Shown here: piece by piece, positions 1 to 8,222 of the stretch | Position numbering within the stretch: position 1 is the first letter of the stretch | Layout of the letters: every line of letters begins with the position of its first letter | NCBI RefSeq assembly: GCF_003050965.1 | Contig: NZ_QAOU01000001.1 | Span: forward strand, 434,001 to 498,000 | Direction: 5' to 3' | DNA length: 64,000 nt | Source of the DNA: Nitrosospira sp. Nsp2 | GTDB lineage: Bacteria; Pseudomonadota; Gammaproteobacteria; Burkholderiales; Nitrosomonadaceae | Made by a program: the position numbers and the translations under genes | The notes under the pieces: generated by a model | Told to the model about the DNA's origin: nothing | Databases searched by the model: none | Seen by the model: the letters and a program-made list of their open reading frames with translations, nothing else

Positions 1-289
1 CCGGGTAAAAAAGAGTTCCCAAAAGACCCTTATGAAGGAATTAAGCTGAAATGAGAAAACCAGGCGTGGATGGCGGACGGTTGGGGGCCGCGGCATGGCA
101 CAATTTTTTACTTGATGCCGACCATGCCTTCCCAAAGAGCTCAGGATCATTACTTCCGCCGAAAAATCCTGACCTGTTATTCCTTGATCGGTTAAACAAG
201 GGCGGTTGCCTAAGGGATTTGTCACGATGTGGCCCGGTGTTTGCCGGGTCCGAGCCCGAAACCTCTGCCCAGTTCGGCAGGGCTGTACC

Positions 290-392
290 GCTCAGGCAGA
301 TTCTCCTCTCACCATAGAGCGACTGTCGTCGGCCATCAACCGGCCAAAGAAATGCTGGAAGATGATATCCCTTCGTAGCATCGCGCGCGCAT
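290..392. repeat. Direct repeat, copy 1
   Basis: This 103-base segment matches 855-957 in the same orientation at 94 of 103 positions by eye, with no gap. On the minus strand it reads as the last 33 codons of the gene at 857-1240. The similarity does not extend upstream of the copy, so only the 3' end of the gene is duplicated. Confidence 0.9.
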
Positions 393-417
393 AGGCCAGC
401 CAAACTCGCACATCCGG
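292..417 (-). pseudogene. Decayed 3' end of a paralogue of the 857-1240 gene
   Basis: On the minus strand the frame runs from a TAG at 418-420 to a TGA at 292-294. Its last 32 residues match those of the 857-1240 protein at 27 positions (shared motifs include IFQHFFGRL and VRGESA). There is no start codon or ribosome-binding site at the expected place, and upstream similarity is lost at once. It is best read as the remnant of a second gene copy or of a partial duplication. The function of the family is unknown to me. Confidence 0.6.
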
Positions 418-854
418 CTAGCCGCAACGAGGGGTAAGGCGGCGGCTGGCTCAGGATATACGTACACAGACCAAAGCCGCGCATACGGCGACGCAACGGC
501 CGGGCAGCAGCCATCCGCCGCTAACAACTCGACCTCTGGCGAAAGCCGATCCTGCGGCCCAAGTATTTCGGGGAGCCCGGTGAAAAACGTGTAGGGCGTG
601 GCGGCTGAACACGTCAACAAACGGCAACGTCGTCATGCCCGACCATCACGTTCCCGACGAACACCAGGATACCGCTTCCGTCTAAAAATCCTGGCGGGAT
701 TTAAAGCAAAGGTATTTGATTAAGACATGGGCCCGACGTTACAACGCCCAGTCAGGATGACTTTTTGCCCAGCTGGCATCCTGTTTTACCAGCAAATGTC
801 ATTCCATTCCAATACACCCAGTCGGGCCGATTCAGGCGACCCGGCTTCCTGTAT

Positions 855-957
855 GCTCAGGCAGATTCTCCTCTCACCAGAGAGAGACTGTCGTCAGCGA
901 TCAAGCGGCCAAAGAAATGCTGGAAGATGGTATCCCTACGTAGCACTGCGCGCGCAT
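855..957. repeat. Direct repeat, copy 2
   Basis: This is the partner of 290-392 and lies at the 3' end of the minus-strand gene 857-1240. It includes that gene's TGA stop codon. Confidence 0.9.
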
Positions 958-1240
958 CTACCATTAGACGCAACCGTCCGCTTTCGAGCCGTAAAAGCTT
1001 CACATAATTGGGAAATATATGGTGCGCAGGCACCGCGACCCCGTTGCCCGGTTCAACGGGATAGATGACCCATTCCGGGACCAGCCCCGATTCGCGTATG
1101 GTGGTTTCCGATTCTTCGAAAACGTACGCTGTAATACCCATCGCGGCGCTTCTCCAGCATTCGACTGGTACAAGCGGCTGCTCTGCTTGAGAGTTGGAGC
1201 CTGATATTTCCATGGATTCGCGCTTGGGTTTGGCTTTCAT
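857..1240 (-). CDS. Hypothetical protein (127 aa)
   Basis: I do not recognise this protein. The start ATG at 1240 is preceded by a good ribosome-binding site (AGAGGA, about 5 bases away), which supports a real gene. There is no signal peptide or membrane segment. The N-terminal 30 residues are polar and the remainder is mixed. The C-terminal third, with the motif IFQHFFGRL, is repeated in the decayed copy at 292-417. The last part may have been joined to the gene by recombination, because similarity between the two copies starts abruptly. It has no close neighbour on its strand, so context says nothing about function. Confidence 0.5.
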   Translation of the reverse strand: MKAKPKRESMEISGSNSQAEQPLVPVECWRSAAMGITAYVFEESETTIRESGLVPEWVIYPVEPGNGVAVPAHHIFPNYVKLLRLESGRLRLMVDARAVLRRDTIFQHFFGRLIADDSLSLVRGESA

Positions 1241-1810
1241 AACTTCCTCTGAAGATGATCACATTATGCCCGCCCGTTTTCCCTCATCCAGCAGGCCATT
1301 CGGGCTTATTTTGTTTTCCTACCAGATATGAATCCGTCAATCGAACGTTCGCCTGTAGGGGCTTATCATTTGTACAGATAAAAACAGATGGAACAGATGT
1401 TCTGCTTGGCATCCCGCCCGCCTCGACGCCCCTCCGCCTGCTTGAAACGCTTGCGCCCCTTCGTACGTTGTGCCCGCAATTTTGCAAAATATCCGAGTGC
1501 TCTTTTTTGCTCGGTGGCGCCTGTCTACGATTCCATATTACGCGTTCCGAGGACTTTGCCCATTGGACCAAAGTACAACCGCGCCCGGAAGGTGGAAGAG
1601 GGCGACCGGACAGACTCTTCGGGTCGGGCTCTGGAAGGCCAAGCCATCGGGTGCGCCGCTATCCAAACGCCGCCGCCAAAAACGACCGGGCGTATTTTAA
1701 CTCTTGCATTCCCATTTAGTAAGCATCCTCGCGTTGGGCAATAGCGAGGGAGCTCTGTATGGTCCAGCAGAAGATGAGTTCTGCATGCGGCGAGTGCTTT
1801 TTTATTGTTA
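1241..1810. other. 570-base stretch without a supported gene
   Basis: Open frames exist on both strands (for example 1388-1744 plus and 1525-1884 minus), but they overlap antisense to one another, lack clear ribosome-binding sites and resemble no protein I know. The minus-strand stretch around 1525-1700 looks slightly protein-like, rich in Arg, Pro and Ser, but not enough to call. No terminator with a U-run is evident downstream of the minus-strand gene that ends at 1811. Confidence 0.4.
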
Positions 1811-2548
1811 TCACGTGGGTAAGCGGTGTGCTGTATAAAAAGCGCCAGTAATGGAACCTTCCTTGTTTTCCTCATGGTATTCATGCCACCAGCGCGCCGC
1901 CTGCCAGATCGCTTCCGGGCAGCTGGCGCGGCTTTCCAGGCCCGGGGTTAGGTCGAATCCCGCGGCGCCCGCCACGGTCTCCAGCATCGCCGCGGACGGC
2001 ATCCCCAGCCCGTCCAGTAGAGGATTCCCCGACCGGCCCGCGCCCCACACATATCCCAACCATGCCAATAGTAGCTGCACTGCATCGATCACGATCCGCT
2101 GCTGCTGGAACCGCTCGACCGCATTCATCAGCATCGCCGGTTTTACCGAGGGCGGCAAGTAAAGGATGGCAATGTTGGGGAAACGCTTCGTATCGCCGTA
2201 CCTCTCAAGGGTGCCTGTTTGTACACCGTTGCTTGCAGTAGGGAAGCCGAAGCCCGACGCAGGAGCCAGGGAGATTTCATACAGCGGAGCGGTAGCCAGG
2301 TGCGCGGCTTTGCTCTCTCCCAGTAACGCCACATGTGACCAGTGGCTGGGGGTCAAGTCACTGCGTAGATGCGATTGGGCAATTCTCAGACGAAAATCGA
2401 TGAGATCTGTCCCGCCTAAAAGCAGGATACCCATCCTGTCCGGCTGCCAGTGCGAGCTCAGCCAGTCCATGTTTGTTGTCCCTTTTCCCCGTCTGTGCTC
2501 CGCAAATTCCTTGTTGATCGATTTGGCTCTTGAAGAAAGCGTATACAT
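1811..2548 (-). CDS. Probable NlpC/P60-like (YiiX-type) protein
   Basis: This 245-aa protein has no signal peptide. The segment SHWSHVALLG (about residue 93) resembles the His-containing motif of permuted papain-like NlpC/P60 proteins of the YiiX/YebB group, and a Cys-Pro-Glu follows near residue 210 (SRASCPEAIWQAA). In that superfamily Cys and His form the catalytic pair that cleaves amide or ester bonds. Here the assignment is tentative. The start at 2548 has an AAGGA ribosome-binding site 9 bases upstream; an internal ATG at 2470 is a possible alternative. It lies 12 bases downstream of the PhoD-like gene on the same strand, so the two are probably cotranscribed. Confidence 0.55.
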   Translation of the reverse strand: MYTLSSRAKSINKEFAEHRRGKGTTNMDWLSSHWQPDRMGILLLGGTDLIDFRLRIAQSHLRSDLTPSHWSHVALLGESKAAHLATAPLYEISLAPASGFGFPTASNGVQTGTLERYGDTKRFPNIAILYLPPSVKPAMLMNAVERFQQQRIVIDAVQLLLAWLGYVWGAGRSGNPLLDGLGMPSAAMLETVAGAAGFDLTPGLESRASCPEAIWQAARWWHEYHEENKEGSITGAFYTAHRLPT

Positions 2549-2560
2549 ATTGTGTGATCC

Positions 2561-4045
2561 TTATGCAGGGGCCAGTGACATTTCACGGAGCGACCGCGGT
2601 TTGCATTGTAAGGGGTCGTCGTGAAGCGGGTAGTAGGTGACGCGCATGCGGGCGCCCGCGCCAATCCGGGCAAACGAGAGTAGCGCCACATGGTTGCCAA
2701 CCTGCTCGTGGGTCCGTGAGCAGCTAAACCGTCCCCCGAACCCGCCGAACCATAGAAACTCGGGTACGGGGTCGGGGGAAGAGTGTCTGGGCCAGACACT
2801 GGTTTGGCCCGTAACCGCGTCCCGGACGGCGACCAGCTGATCTCTCCCTACAGAGCTTGCGAGCGAGGTGGGGGAGGAGATGATTTCGAATATCGACTCG
2901 CGCCCGGTACGAGCGTCTCTTATGGTTGCGACACGCCCCCAATGCACATCGCCTGTGATGAGAATAACCGGCAGGCCTGCTTCGGCCAGTTTTCCCAACG
3001 TCGCGGTAATATGACCGAAGTCGCCATAGTTTGGCATCAGGTAATCCGCGATCTTGCCCTTCCATTCGCTCGATGCCGAGTCGAGCAGCGATTGCCCGGT
3101 AATGAACAGCGCGGTGCACCGCTTCCGTATCACCTCGGCTGCCCAGTGTTCGAGTTGTTTCCTCGCTCTCGTTGTCAGTACCGTAGCGCGACCGGGGTCG
3201 CGCAACGATCTTCCGTCTGCCAAAAAGAAGGACAGCGGCTCGATGTCAATTACTGACGCATCGCCCAGCTCTGCGGGTCCGCCATGAAAATAGGCGTCGC
3301 GCTCGTGGGCGAATTGGAATGCCTTATATAGGTCAGTCGCCGCGATGGTCCAGTTGCCCCGCCCCGACTGTGTCCAGCTGTTCTGGATAAACGGGCTGGG
3401 ATGAGGGAAATTGTTCCAGTATTCATGGTCGTCGGGTACCGAGATGGTTGGCGCCAGCCTGAGCAGTTGCGAATATCCCGCTTCCCCCTGCCAATTGGCC
3501 CGGTAGTCGGCCTCAAACTTGTGCGCGAGCGCGGCCGCATTGGCGGGGAAGTTTGCGAGGGTAGGCAGGTCGAGATATACCTGATCGCCGAGCAACAACG
3601 TTAGATCGGGTCGCGCGGCGCTGTTCAGTTGACTTGCCATCAGGCCCGCCTGCCCGCCTCTGTCCTCCGCATGATGAAAACAGGAAACCAGCAGGACATT
3701 GAATGTCCCGTCCAGGAGGTCTGGAATGCGGGACGGCAATGTTTTCAGGCGCAACTCGGCGCTTGTTATTACACCGTTGGTGCTTGCGGTGACGCTTACT
3801 TTATAAACCCGTCCCGATTCCAGACCACTGATCTCAAACACGCCGGTAAAATTCTCCACCGGCCGTTCATCCCGCAGTTCGTCGGCGATGGCGCTCGCAA
3901 GAGGACGTAGAGGTTGTACGCAGGGGGAATTGAGGGGTATGTTGTCCAGATGCCATGTCAGTGCGGGCATCTGCGATGAAAGAACGCCGATCCACAGGCG
4001 CAGGCAGTCGTTCGGCGCCACCCGAGGCACAAGAGTTATTTTCAT
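2561..4045 (-). CDS. PhoD-like metallophosphatase
   Basis: This 494-aa protein carries the metal-binding signatures of PhoD-type (alkaline phosphatase D-like) phosphoesterases: GDQVYLD near residue 153, PDDHEYWNN near 204 and TGDVHWGR in the second half. The N-terminal ~100 residues look like a beta-sandwich domain of the kind that precedes the PhoD catalytic core. There is no signal peptide or Tat motif, unlike classical secreted PhoD, so a cytoplasmic location is likely and the substrate is unknown. The start ATG at 4045 opens MKITLVPRVAP. The gene is followed after 12 bases by the YiiX-like gene, probably in one transcript. Confidence 0.85.
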   Translation of the reverse strand: MKITLVPRVAPNDCLRLWIGVLSSQMPALTWHLDNIPLNSPCVQPLRPLASAIADELRDERPVENFTGVFEISGLESGRVYKVSVTASTNGVITSAELRLKTLPSRIPDLLDGTFNVLLVSCFHHAEDRGGQAGLMASQLNSAARPDLTLLLGDQVYLDLPTLANFPANAAALAHKFEADYRANWQGEAGYSQLLRLAPTISVPDDHEYWNNFPHPSPFIQNSWTQSGRGNWTIAATDLYKAFQFAHERDAYFHGGPAELGDASVIDIEPLSFFLADGRSLRDPGRATVLTTRARKQLEHWAAEVIRKRCTALFITGQSLLDSASSEWKGKIADYLMPNYGDFGHITATLGKLAEAGLPVILITGDVHWGRVATIRDARTGRESIFEIISSPTSLASSVGRDQLVAVRDAVTGQTSVWPRHSSPDPVPEFLWFGGFGGRFSCSRTHEQVGNHVALLSFARIGAGARMRVTYYPLHDDPLQCKPRSLREMSLAPA

Positions 4046-4393
4046 GGCCGCAAAAGCCTACACATCAAGTGCTTGTACATCAAATTACATCTGGAAACGG
4101 TTAGAAACACATAAAAAGCAGGCACAAAAAATGTGCGAAACTGACCCTATTCAGCCTTGGTATGACGGCCCAACCGGCAAAGGGAAACAAATGATCTTGG
4201 CACCTGATGGATTCGCCCGCTACGGATTTATTCGATTTGAGGAGATTATACGGTAGTGATGCTGGAATGCGATCACTGAAGAGTTCCAGTGTTAGGCAGC
4301 CTGGCCGGGACCGCGCCAGCGATGCAAGCAATGAAGCAAGGGACGACCCGACAGTTTACTTCAGACACGGTATCGGTCGTTTATTGCTGCAGC
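4046..4393. other. Intergenic region upstream of the PhoD-like gene
   Basis: About 350 bases separate the PhoD-like gene from the end of mnmC. It must hold the promoter of the minus-strand pair, but I cannot place it with confidence. A short plus-strand frame (4129-4256) exists without a good ribosome-binding site and is not called. Confidence 0.4.
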
Positions 4394-6229
4394 TCATTTT
4401 ATTCGGGAGTGAACCCTTGGAGCGGGCGCAAGCGCAGCCAGCACGCCGAGGGGTAAAGGCAGCAATTGTCCGCACGCGGCCGCAGCGATCACTTCACCGG
4501 AAAGGCCGGCCGTGATCAGGCCGCGCGTGCCATGGCCCAGGCTGGTATAGAGCCGGGGCAAGAGCTCACCTACGAGCGGCATCGCCCCGGGAACTGAAGC
4601 TCTTATCGAGGCGCGGCCCTTTAGCTGACCAGGGTTCAACGAAACGATATCAGCTGCCTTGCCCAGCTCCGACGAGATTTCCGCCAATCTGGCTAAGTTC
4701 TCAACGTGTTCGGCGATACGCACGTCGGTTTCTTCATCATTGAAGCGATGCGTTGCTCCGATCAAGTGGAATCCTCCGATGGAAGGGGCCAGATAGCCGC
4801 TGGCGCATACGATCGCCTTGAGATTTTCGCTCATGCTCGTGGAAGGCGCCATGGTGATCTGTCCCCGCACCGCGGTGAGGGGCAGGTTAGTCGAGGGTTG
4901 CAGCAATGTTGCGTTGGGGCCGGTGCAAATTACTGCTACCTCGGCCTGACAAACCCACACCTGGTTGTGCTGGTCTTGTCCTTCCACGCGCCATCCGTCA
5001 TCTACAGGGGTTAACGAGTCTACCCGGCAGCCCGTGCGTGGCACGATGGCGGCGCTTTTCGTGAGCGCCATGCACATCTCCAGCGGCACTACCCAACCTC
5101 CTGCGGGGAACCATAGCCCGCCATTGGGCAGCTCGATGCCAGCCAACCGTGATGCTTCGCTTGCGTCCACTGGTCGTAGCACATGCTTAGGCCAATTGAG
5201 CGCCGCCAGTTTGTCGATCCGTTTTGCTTCGTTCGCGGAAAACGCCAGTTGCAGTTCGCCGCATTCCGAGCGAACCGCCCCATCAGCCGGTAACTTCTCG
5301 TCGAGCAGGGCGAGAACATGCCCATAGCACGCCAGCACGAAGCGATGCAGCGGATTCATGCCGGCGCTCAAGCGAGTGTGCAGTATGCCTCGTGGATTCC
5401 CCGAAGCGCCGGCGGCCAGGCCGTGTGCGCGCTCAACGAGCGTAACCGCGACCCCGCGAGCGGCCAATGCTGAGGCGGTGGCACAACCGGCCACGCCGCC
5501 GCCGATGACAACGGCTGTTCGAGGAACGCAACGCGCAGGCGCAAAACCGGGAAGACGACCTTGCAACATCTGCCGTTTGTACCCAAAGCCGGTGGATTTG
5601 ATTACCTGAAATCCGGCTTGTTCCAAACCTCGCCTTACCCCGCCGGCACAAGTATAGGTGGCGAAGGTGGCCCCCGGACGCGACGCTTGCGCGATGCCCG
5701 TGAACACCTGTTGGGTCCACATTTCGGGATTACGTCGGGGTGAGAAGCCGTCCAGAAACCATGCGTCGATATCGGGGCGGATTTCAGCCAGGGCTACTGC
5801 TACGTCGGCAATGACGAGGGTGAGATGCGCCCGGTGGTTCGCAAAGCTCCAGCGATTCCACCCCGGGACGCGGCGCTTCCAGCGCGTGCTGAGTTCGTCC
5901 GTGTAGTTGCGCAACCCCGGCCACAGCGCGAGCGCCTCGGCCAATTCCTGGTCATCCAGCGGAAATTTCTCGATACTGAAGAAATCCAGGTGGGCTTCAG
6001 GCGGCGCCGTCTCGTTGAACAACTGCAACGCGCATAAAAAGGCCAAGCCAGTACCGAAGCCGGTTTCCCCCACGACCAGACTGTCACCCGGCAGCAATGA
6101 AGCAAAACGCTCCGCAAGGTCGTTGCCCTGGAGAAAAACATGCTGTTTTTCGGCCAGCCCGGACTCGCGGGAGAAATAAACATCGCCGAAGCGGTTGGAA
6201 AAAGGTTGTCCGTCCTGCCAATCAAGCAT
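4394..6229 (-). CDS. mnmC: Bifunctional tRNA 5-methylaminomethyl-2-thiouridine biosynthesis protein MnmC
   Basis: MnmC finishes the mnm5s2U modification of wobble uridine-34 in tRNAs for Lys, Glu and Gln. The C-terminal FAD-dependent oxidase removes the carboxymethyl group and the N-terminal domain adds a methyl group from SAM. The 611-aa protein starts MLDWQDGQPFSNRFGDVYFS, typical of the family. The SAM-binding loop is GETGFGTGLAFL near residue 57, and DAWFLDGFSPRRNPEMW near 154 is the methyltransferase signature. The FAD dinucleotide-binding motif VIGGGVAGCATASAL begins near residue 241. It is slightly shorter than E. coli MnmC (668 aa) but has both halves. The single gene stands between the PhoD-like gene and the TerC-family gene on the same strand. 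Confidence 0.95.
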   Translation of the reverse strand: MLDWQDGQPFSNRFGDVYFSRESGLAEKQHVFLQGNDLAERFASLLPGDSLVVGETGFGTGLAFLCALQLFNETAPPEAHLDFFSIEKFPLDDQELAEALALWPGLRNYTDELSTRWKRRVPGWNRWSFANHRAHLTLVIADVAVALAEIRPDIDAWFLDGFSPRRNPEMWTQQVFTGIAQASRPGATFATYTCAGGVRRGLEQAGFQVIKSTGFGYKRQMLQGRLPGFAPARCVPRTAVVIGGGVAGCATASALAARGVAVTLVERAHGLAAGASGNPRGILHTRLSAGMNPLHRFVLACYGHVLALLDEKLPADGAVRSECGELQLAFSANEAKRIDKLAALNWPKHVLRPVDASEASRLAGIELPNGGLWFPAGGWVVPLEMCMALTKSAAIVPRTGCRVDSLTPVDDGWRVEGQDQHNQVWVCQAEVAVICTGPNATLLQPSTNLPLTAVRGQITMAPSTSMSENLKAIVCASGYLAPSIGGFHLIGATHRFNDEETDVRIAEHVENLARLAEISSELGKAADIVSLNPGQLKGRASIRASVPGAMPLVGELLPRLYTSLGHGTRGLITAGLSGEVIAAAACGQLLPLPLGVLAALAPAPRVHSRIK

Positions 6230-6306
6230 GGCGCGTCTTCATTGCTCGCTTGAGACTAGCAACCAGCCAGCCGAACAGGCTTGCAACAGGAGCGTGATTC
6301 GTCCTG

Positions 6307-7056
6307 TCACTCAACCTTGCTTAACGGTGTGTGCAATTTAACTGGCTCCGCGATTTTCTTGCGCATGCGAAGATTGATGAATTCCACGGCGACCGAAAAT
6401 GCCATCGCGAAATAGATATAGCCCTTCGGTACATGTACGTCGAAACCCTCGACGATGAGTGTTACCCCTACCAGTATCAGGAACGAAAGCGCCAGGATTT
6501 TAATTGTGGGATGTTTCTCCACAAAATCCCCTATTGGCTTGGCCGCGAACAGCATCACCAGCACCGCCAGGATAATAGCGATCGCCATCAAGGCGACATG
6601 CTCAACCAGTCCGACCGCCGTAATAACCGAATCCAGCGAAAACACAATATCCAGAATGGCAATCTGGATCAACACCGATCCCAGGCCCGTCACGATAATC
6701 TGTTTATTGTTGCCCTCCGCGCCCTCCAGACTGTTATGAATTTCATGAGTTGCCTTGAATAAAAGAAATAATCCGCCACCGATCAAAACCAGATCGCGCC
6801 CCGAAATTGACATGCTGAACAGTTCAAACCAGGGTTTGGTCAAGCCCATGACCCATGAAATGGAGAACAACAGCCCGAGGCGCGTGAGCATGGCGAGGCC
6901 AAGGCCCATCCTTCTTGCGAAATTACGCTGAGACTCCGGGAGACGTCCTACCAGGATCGATATGAAAATAATATTGTCGATGCCCAACACGATTTCCAGC
7001 GCGGTCAGCGTCACTAACGCTACCCATGCTTCCGGGCTCGCCACCCATTCAAACAT
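6307..7056 (-). CDS. TerC-family integral membrane protein
   Basis: This 249-aa, very hydrophobic protein has about seven predicted membrane segments. The opening region contains LTALEIVLGIDNIIFIS, and a second acidic pair (DIVFSLDSVITAVG) lies in the middle. These Asp-containing helices are the hallmark of the TerC/Alx/YoaE superfamily, whose studied members export Mn2+ or act in metal and tellurite resistance. Substrate here is unproven. The start at 7056 has an AGGGGA ribosome-binding site. I looked upstream for the yybP-ykoY manganese riboswitch that often precedes such genes and did not find it. Confidence 0.85.
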   Translation of the reverse strand: MFEWVASPEAWVALVTLTALEIVLGIDNIIFISILVGRLPESQRNFARRMGLGLAMLTRLGLLFSISWVMGLTKPWFELFSMSISGRDLVLIGGGLFLLFKATHEIHNSLEGAEGNNKQIIVTGLGSVLIQIAILDIVFSLDSVITAVGLVEHVALMAIAIILAVLVMLFAAKPIGDFVEKHPTIKILALSFLILVGVTLIVEGFDVHVPKGYIYFAMAFSVAVEFINLRMRKKIAEPVKLHTPLSKVE

Positions 7057-7253
7057 CAGCTTCCCCTAGTCTTAACGTGAATTTTGTCTGGCACGCGGTT
7101 TTTACGGAATTCGATTTCGCTACCGTTTGCATGCGTCGCCCATGTGGGCGTTCTATGACAAAGGTATGAAGAGAACGAATGAGCCGAGTAAGCGAAGCCC
7201 GGTGCGGCTATTTTACCGCTGATAGCGGTTTTACGACCGACGGCGCCAGTTTT

Positions 7254-8222
7254 TTATGTTATCACGGCCAGGGTGACAGCGAACCACGACAGTGGATCTG
7301 TCCAGGTATGTTCCACTTCGAATCCGCCGTTGTTTAGCAGGCTTTCCAGACATTCAAGGGTGTATTTGTAGCTGTTCTCGGTATGGATGCGCTCACCTTG
7401 ACCAAAGCGCAATCTCAGGTCAAGGGCGTCTATCCTGACGGATTGGGGAATGGCGCTTTCCAGATGCAATTCCATGCGCGATGCCGCCTGGTTCCAAAAC
7501 GACACGTGCGAGAAAGTGTCCGGTTCGAAGTGACCGCCAAGTTCGCGATTAATCCGGACGAGAAGGTTTTTGTTGAACGAAGCGGTTACGCCAGCGCTGT
7601 CGTTATAAGCTGCGTGCAGAATCTCGCTATCTTTTACCAGATCTGTCCCAAGGAGGAGTTGATCCCCTTTGGATAAATGGGCGGCGATGTTTCGCAACAG
7701 CGATATTGCCTGATTCCTTTCCAGGTTGCCGATACTCGACCCGATATACAAAACCAGCCGCGGCGGAGCTTGACGCTTAAGAAAGGTCAGGTCTTCGAAA
7801 TCCCCGACATGGGGATGGACCCGTACCGATTCCAATTCGCTTTCCACTTCGTGCTTCGCAATCTGTAGCGCGGCCGCCGATACATCGAGCGGAAAGTAAT
7901 TGACTTTAAACTGCCGCTGCAGCAGTGAGCGCAACAAAATGCGGGTCTTGGTCGCTGTCCCCGCCCCCAATTCGGCAACAGAAACGTTCCGGCCAAGCCG
8001 AGAGCATATTTCGTCAGCGTGAGTCCTAAATATGGCGGCTTCCGTTCGGGTCGGGTAATACTCCGGCAAACAGGTGATCTGCTCGAACAAGGCCGAGCCT
8101 TTGTCGTCATACAGGAGTTTCGGCGGCAGGCTTTTTGGCGTCCGGAACAGGCCCTCCATTACGTCCGCCGCTATCGCTGGCAGCGAGGGTGAGACTGGAC
8201 TAAGCTGCTGGCGCGGGATCAT
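7254..8222 (-). CDS. egtD: L-histidine N-alpha-methyltransferase EgtD
   Basis: EgtD trimethylates histidine with three SAM to give hercynine, the precursor of the thiol antioxidant ergothioneine. The protein shows the family pattern: PKSLPPKLLYDDKGSALFE near the N-terminus, then EYYPTRTEAAI, the SAM loop VAELGAGTATKTR, and LYIGSSIGNLER. Translation probably starts at ATG 8222 (322 aa, the family's usual length). That ATG overlaps the egtB stop codon as ATGA, which points to translational coupling. An upstream in-frame start at 8267 would add 15 residues inside egtB and is less likely. EgtB supplies the next step in the pathway. Confidence 0.93.
   Translation of the reverse strand: MIPRQQLSPVSPSLPAIAADVMEGLFRTPKSLPPKLLYDDKGSALFEQITCLPEYYPTRTEAAIFRTHADEICSRLGRNVSVAELGAGTATKTRILLRSLLQRQFKVNYFPLDVSAAALQIAKHEVESELESVRVHPHVGDFEDLTFLKRQAPPRLVLYIGSSIGNLERNQAISLLRNIAAHLSKGDQLLLGTDLVKDSEILHAAYNDSAGVTASFNKNLLVRINRELGGHFEPDTFSHVSFWNQAASRMELHLESAIPQSVRIDALDLRLRFGQGERIHTENSYKYTLECLESLLNNGGFEVEHTWTDPLSWFAVTLAVIT

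Larger units (their letters stand above)
1..854. other. Gene-poor left edge
   Basis: No reading frame here has both a ribosome-binding site and a recognisable protein pattern. Open frames on both strands overlap each other and look like chance products of GC-rich DNA. The only structure I can support is a 103-base segment (290-392) that is repeated at 855-957, described separately. The stretch resembles decayed accessory DNA rather than a regulatory region, but that is inference. Confidence 0.5.

Noticed and set aside
4129-4256. Small plus-strand gene upstream of mnmC's end
   Set aside because: No ribosome-binding site and no recognisable features.
7057-7253. yybP-ykoY manganese riboswitch before the TerC-family gene
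   Set aside because: I searched both strands for its conserved core and found only a small hairpin (7215-7229); no aptamer.
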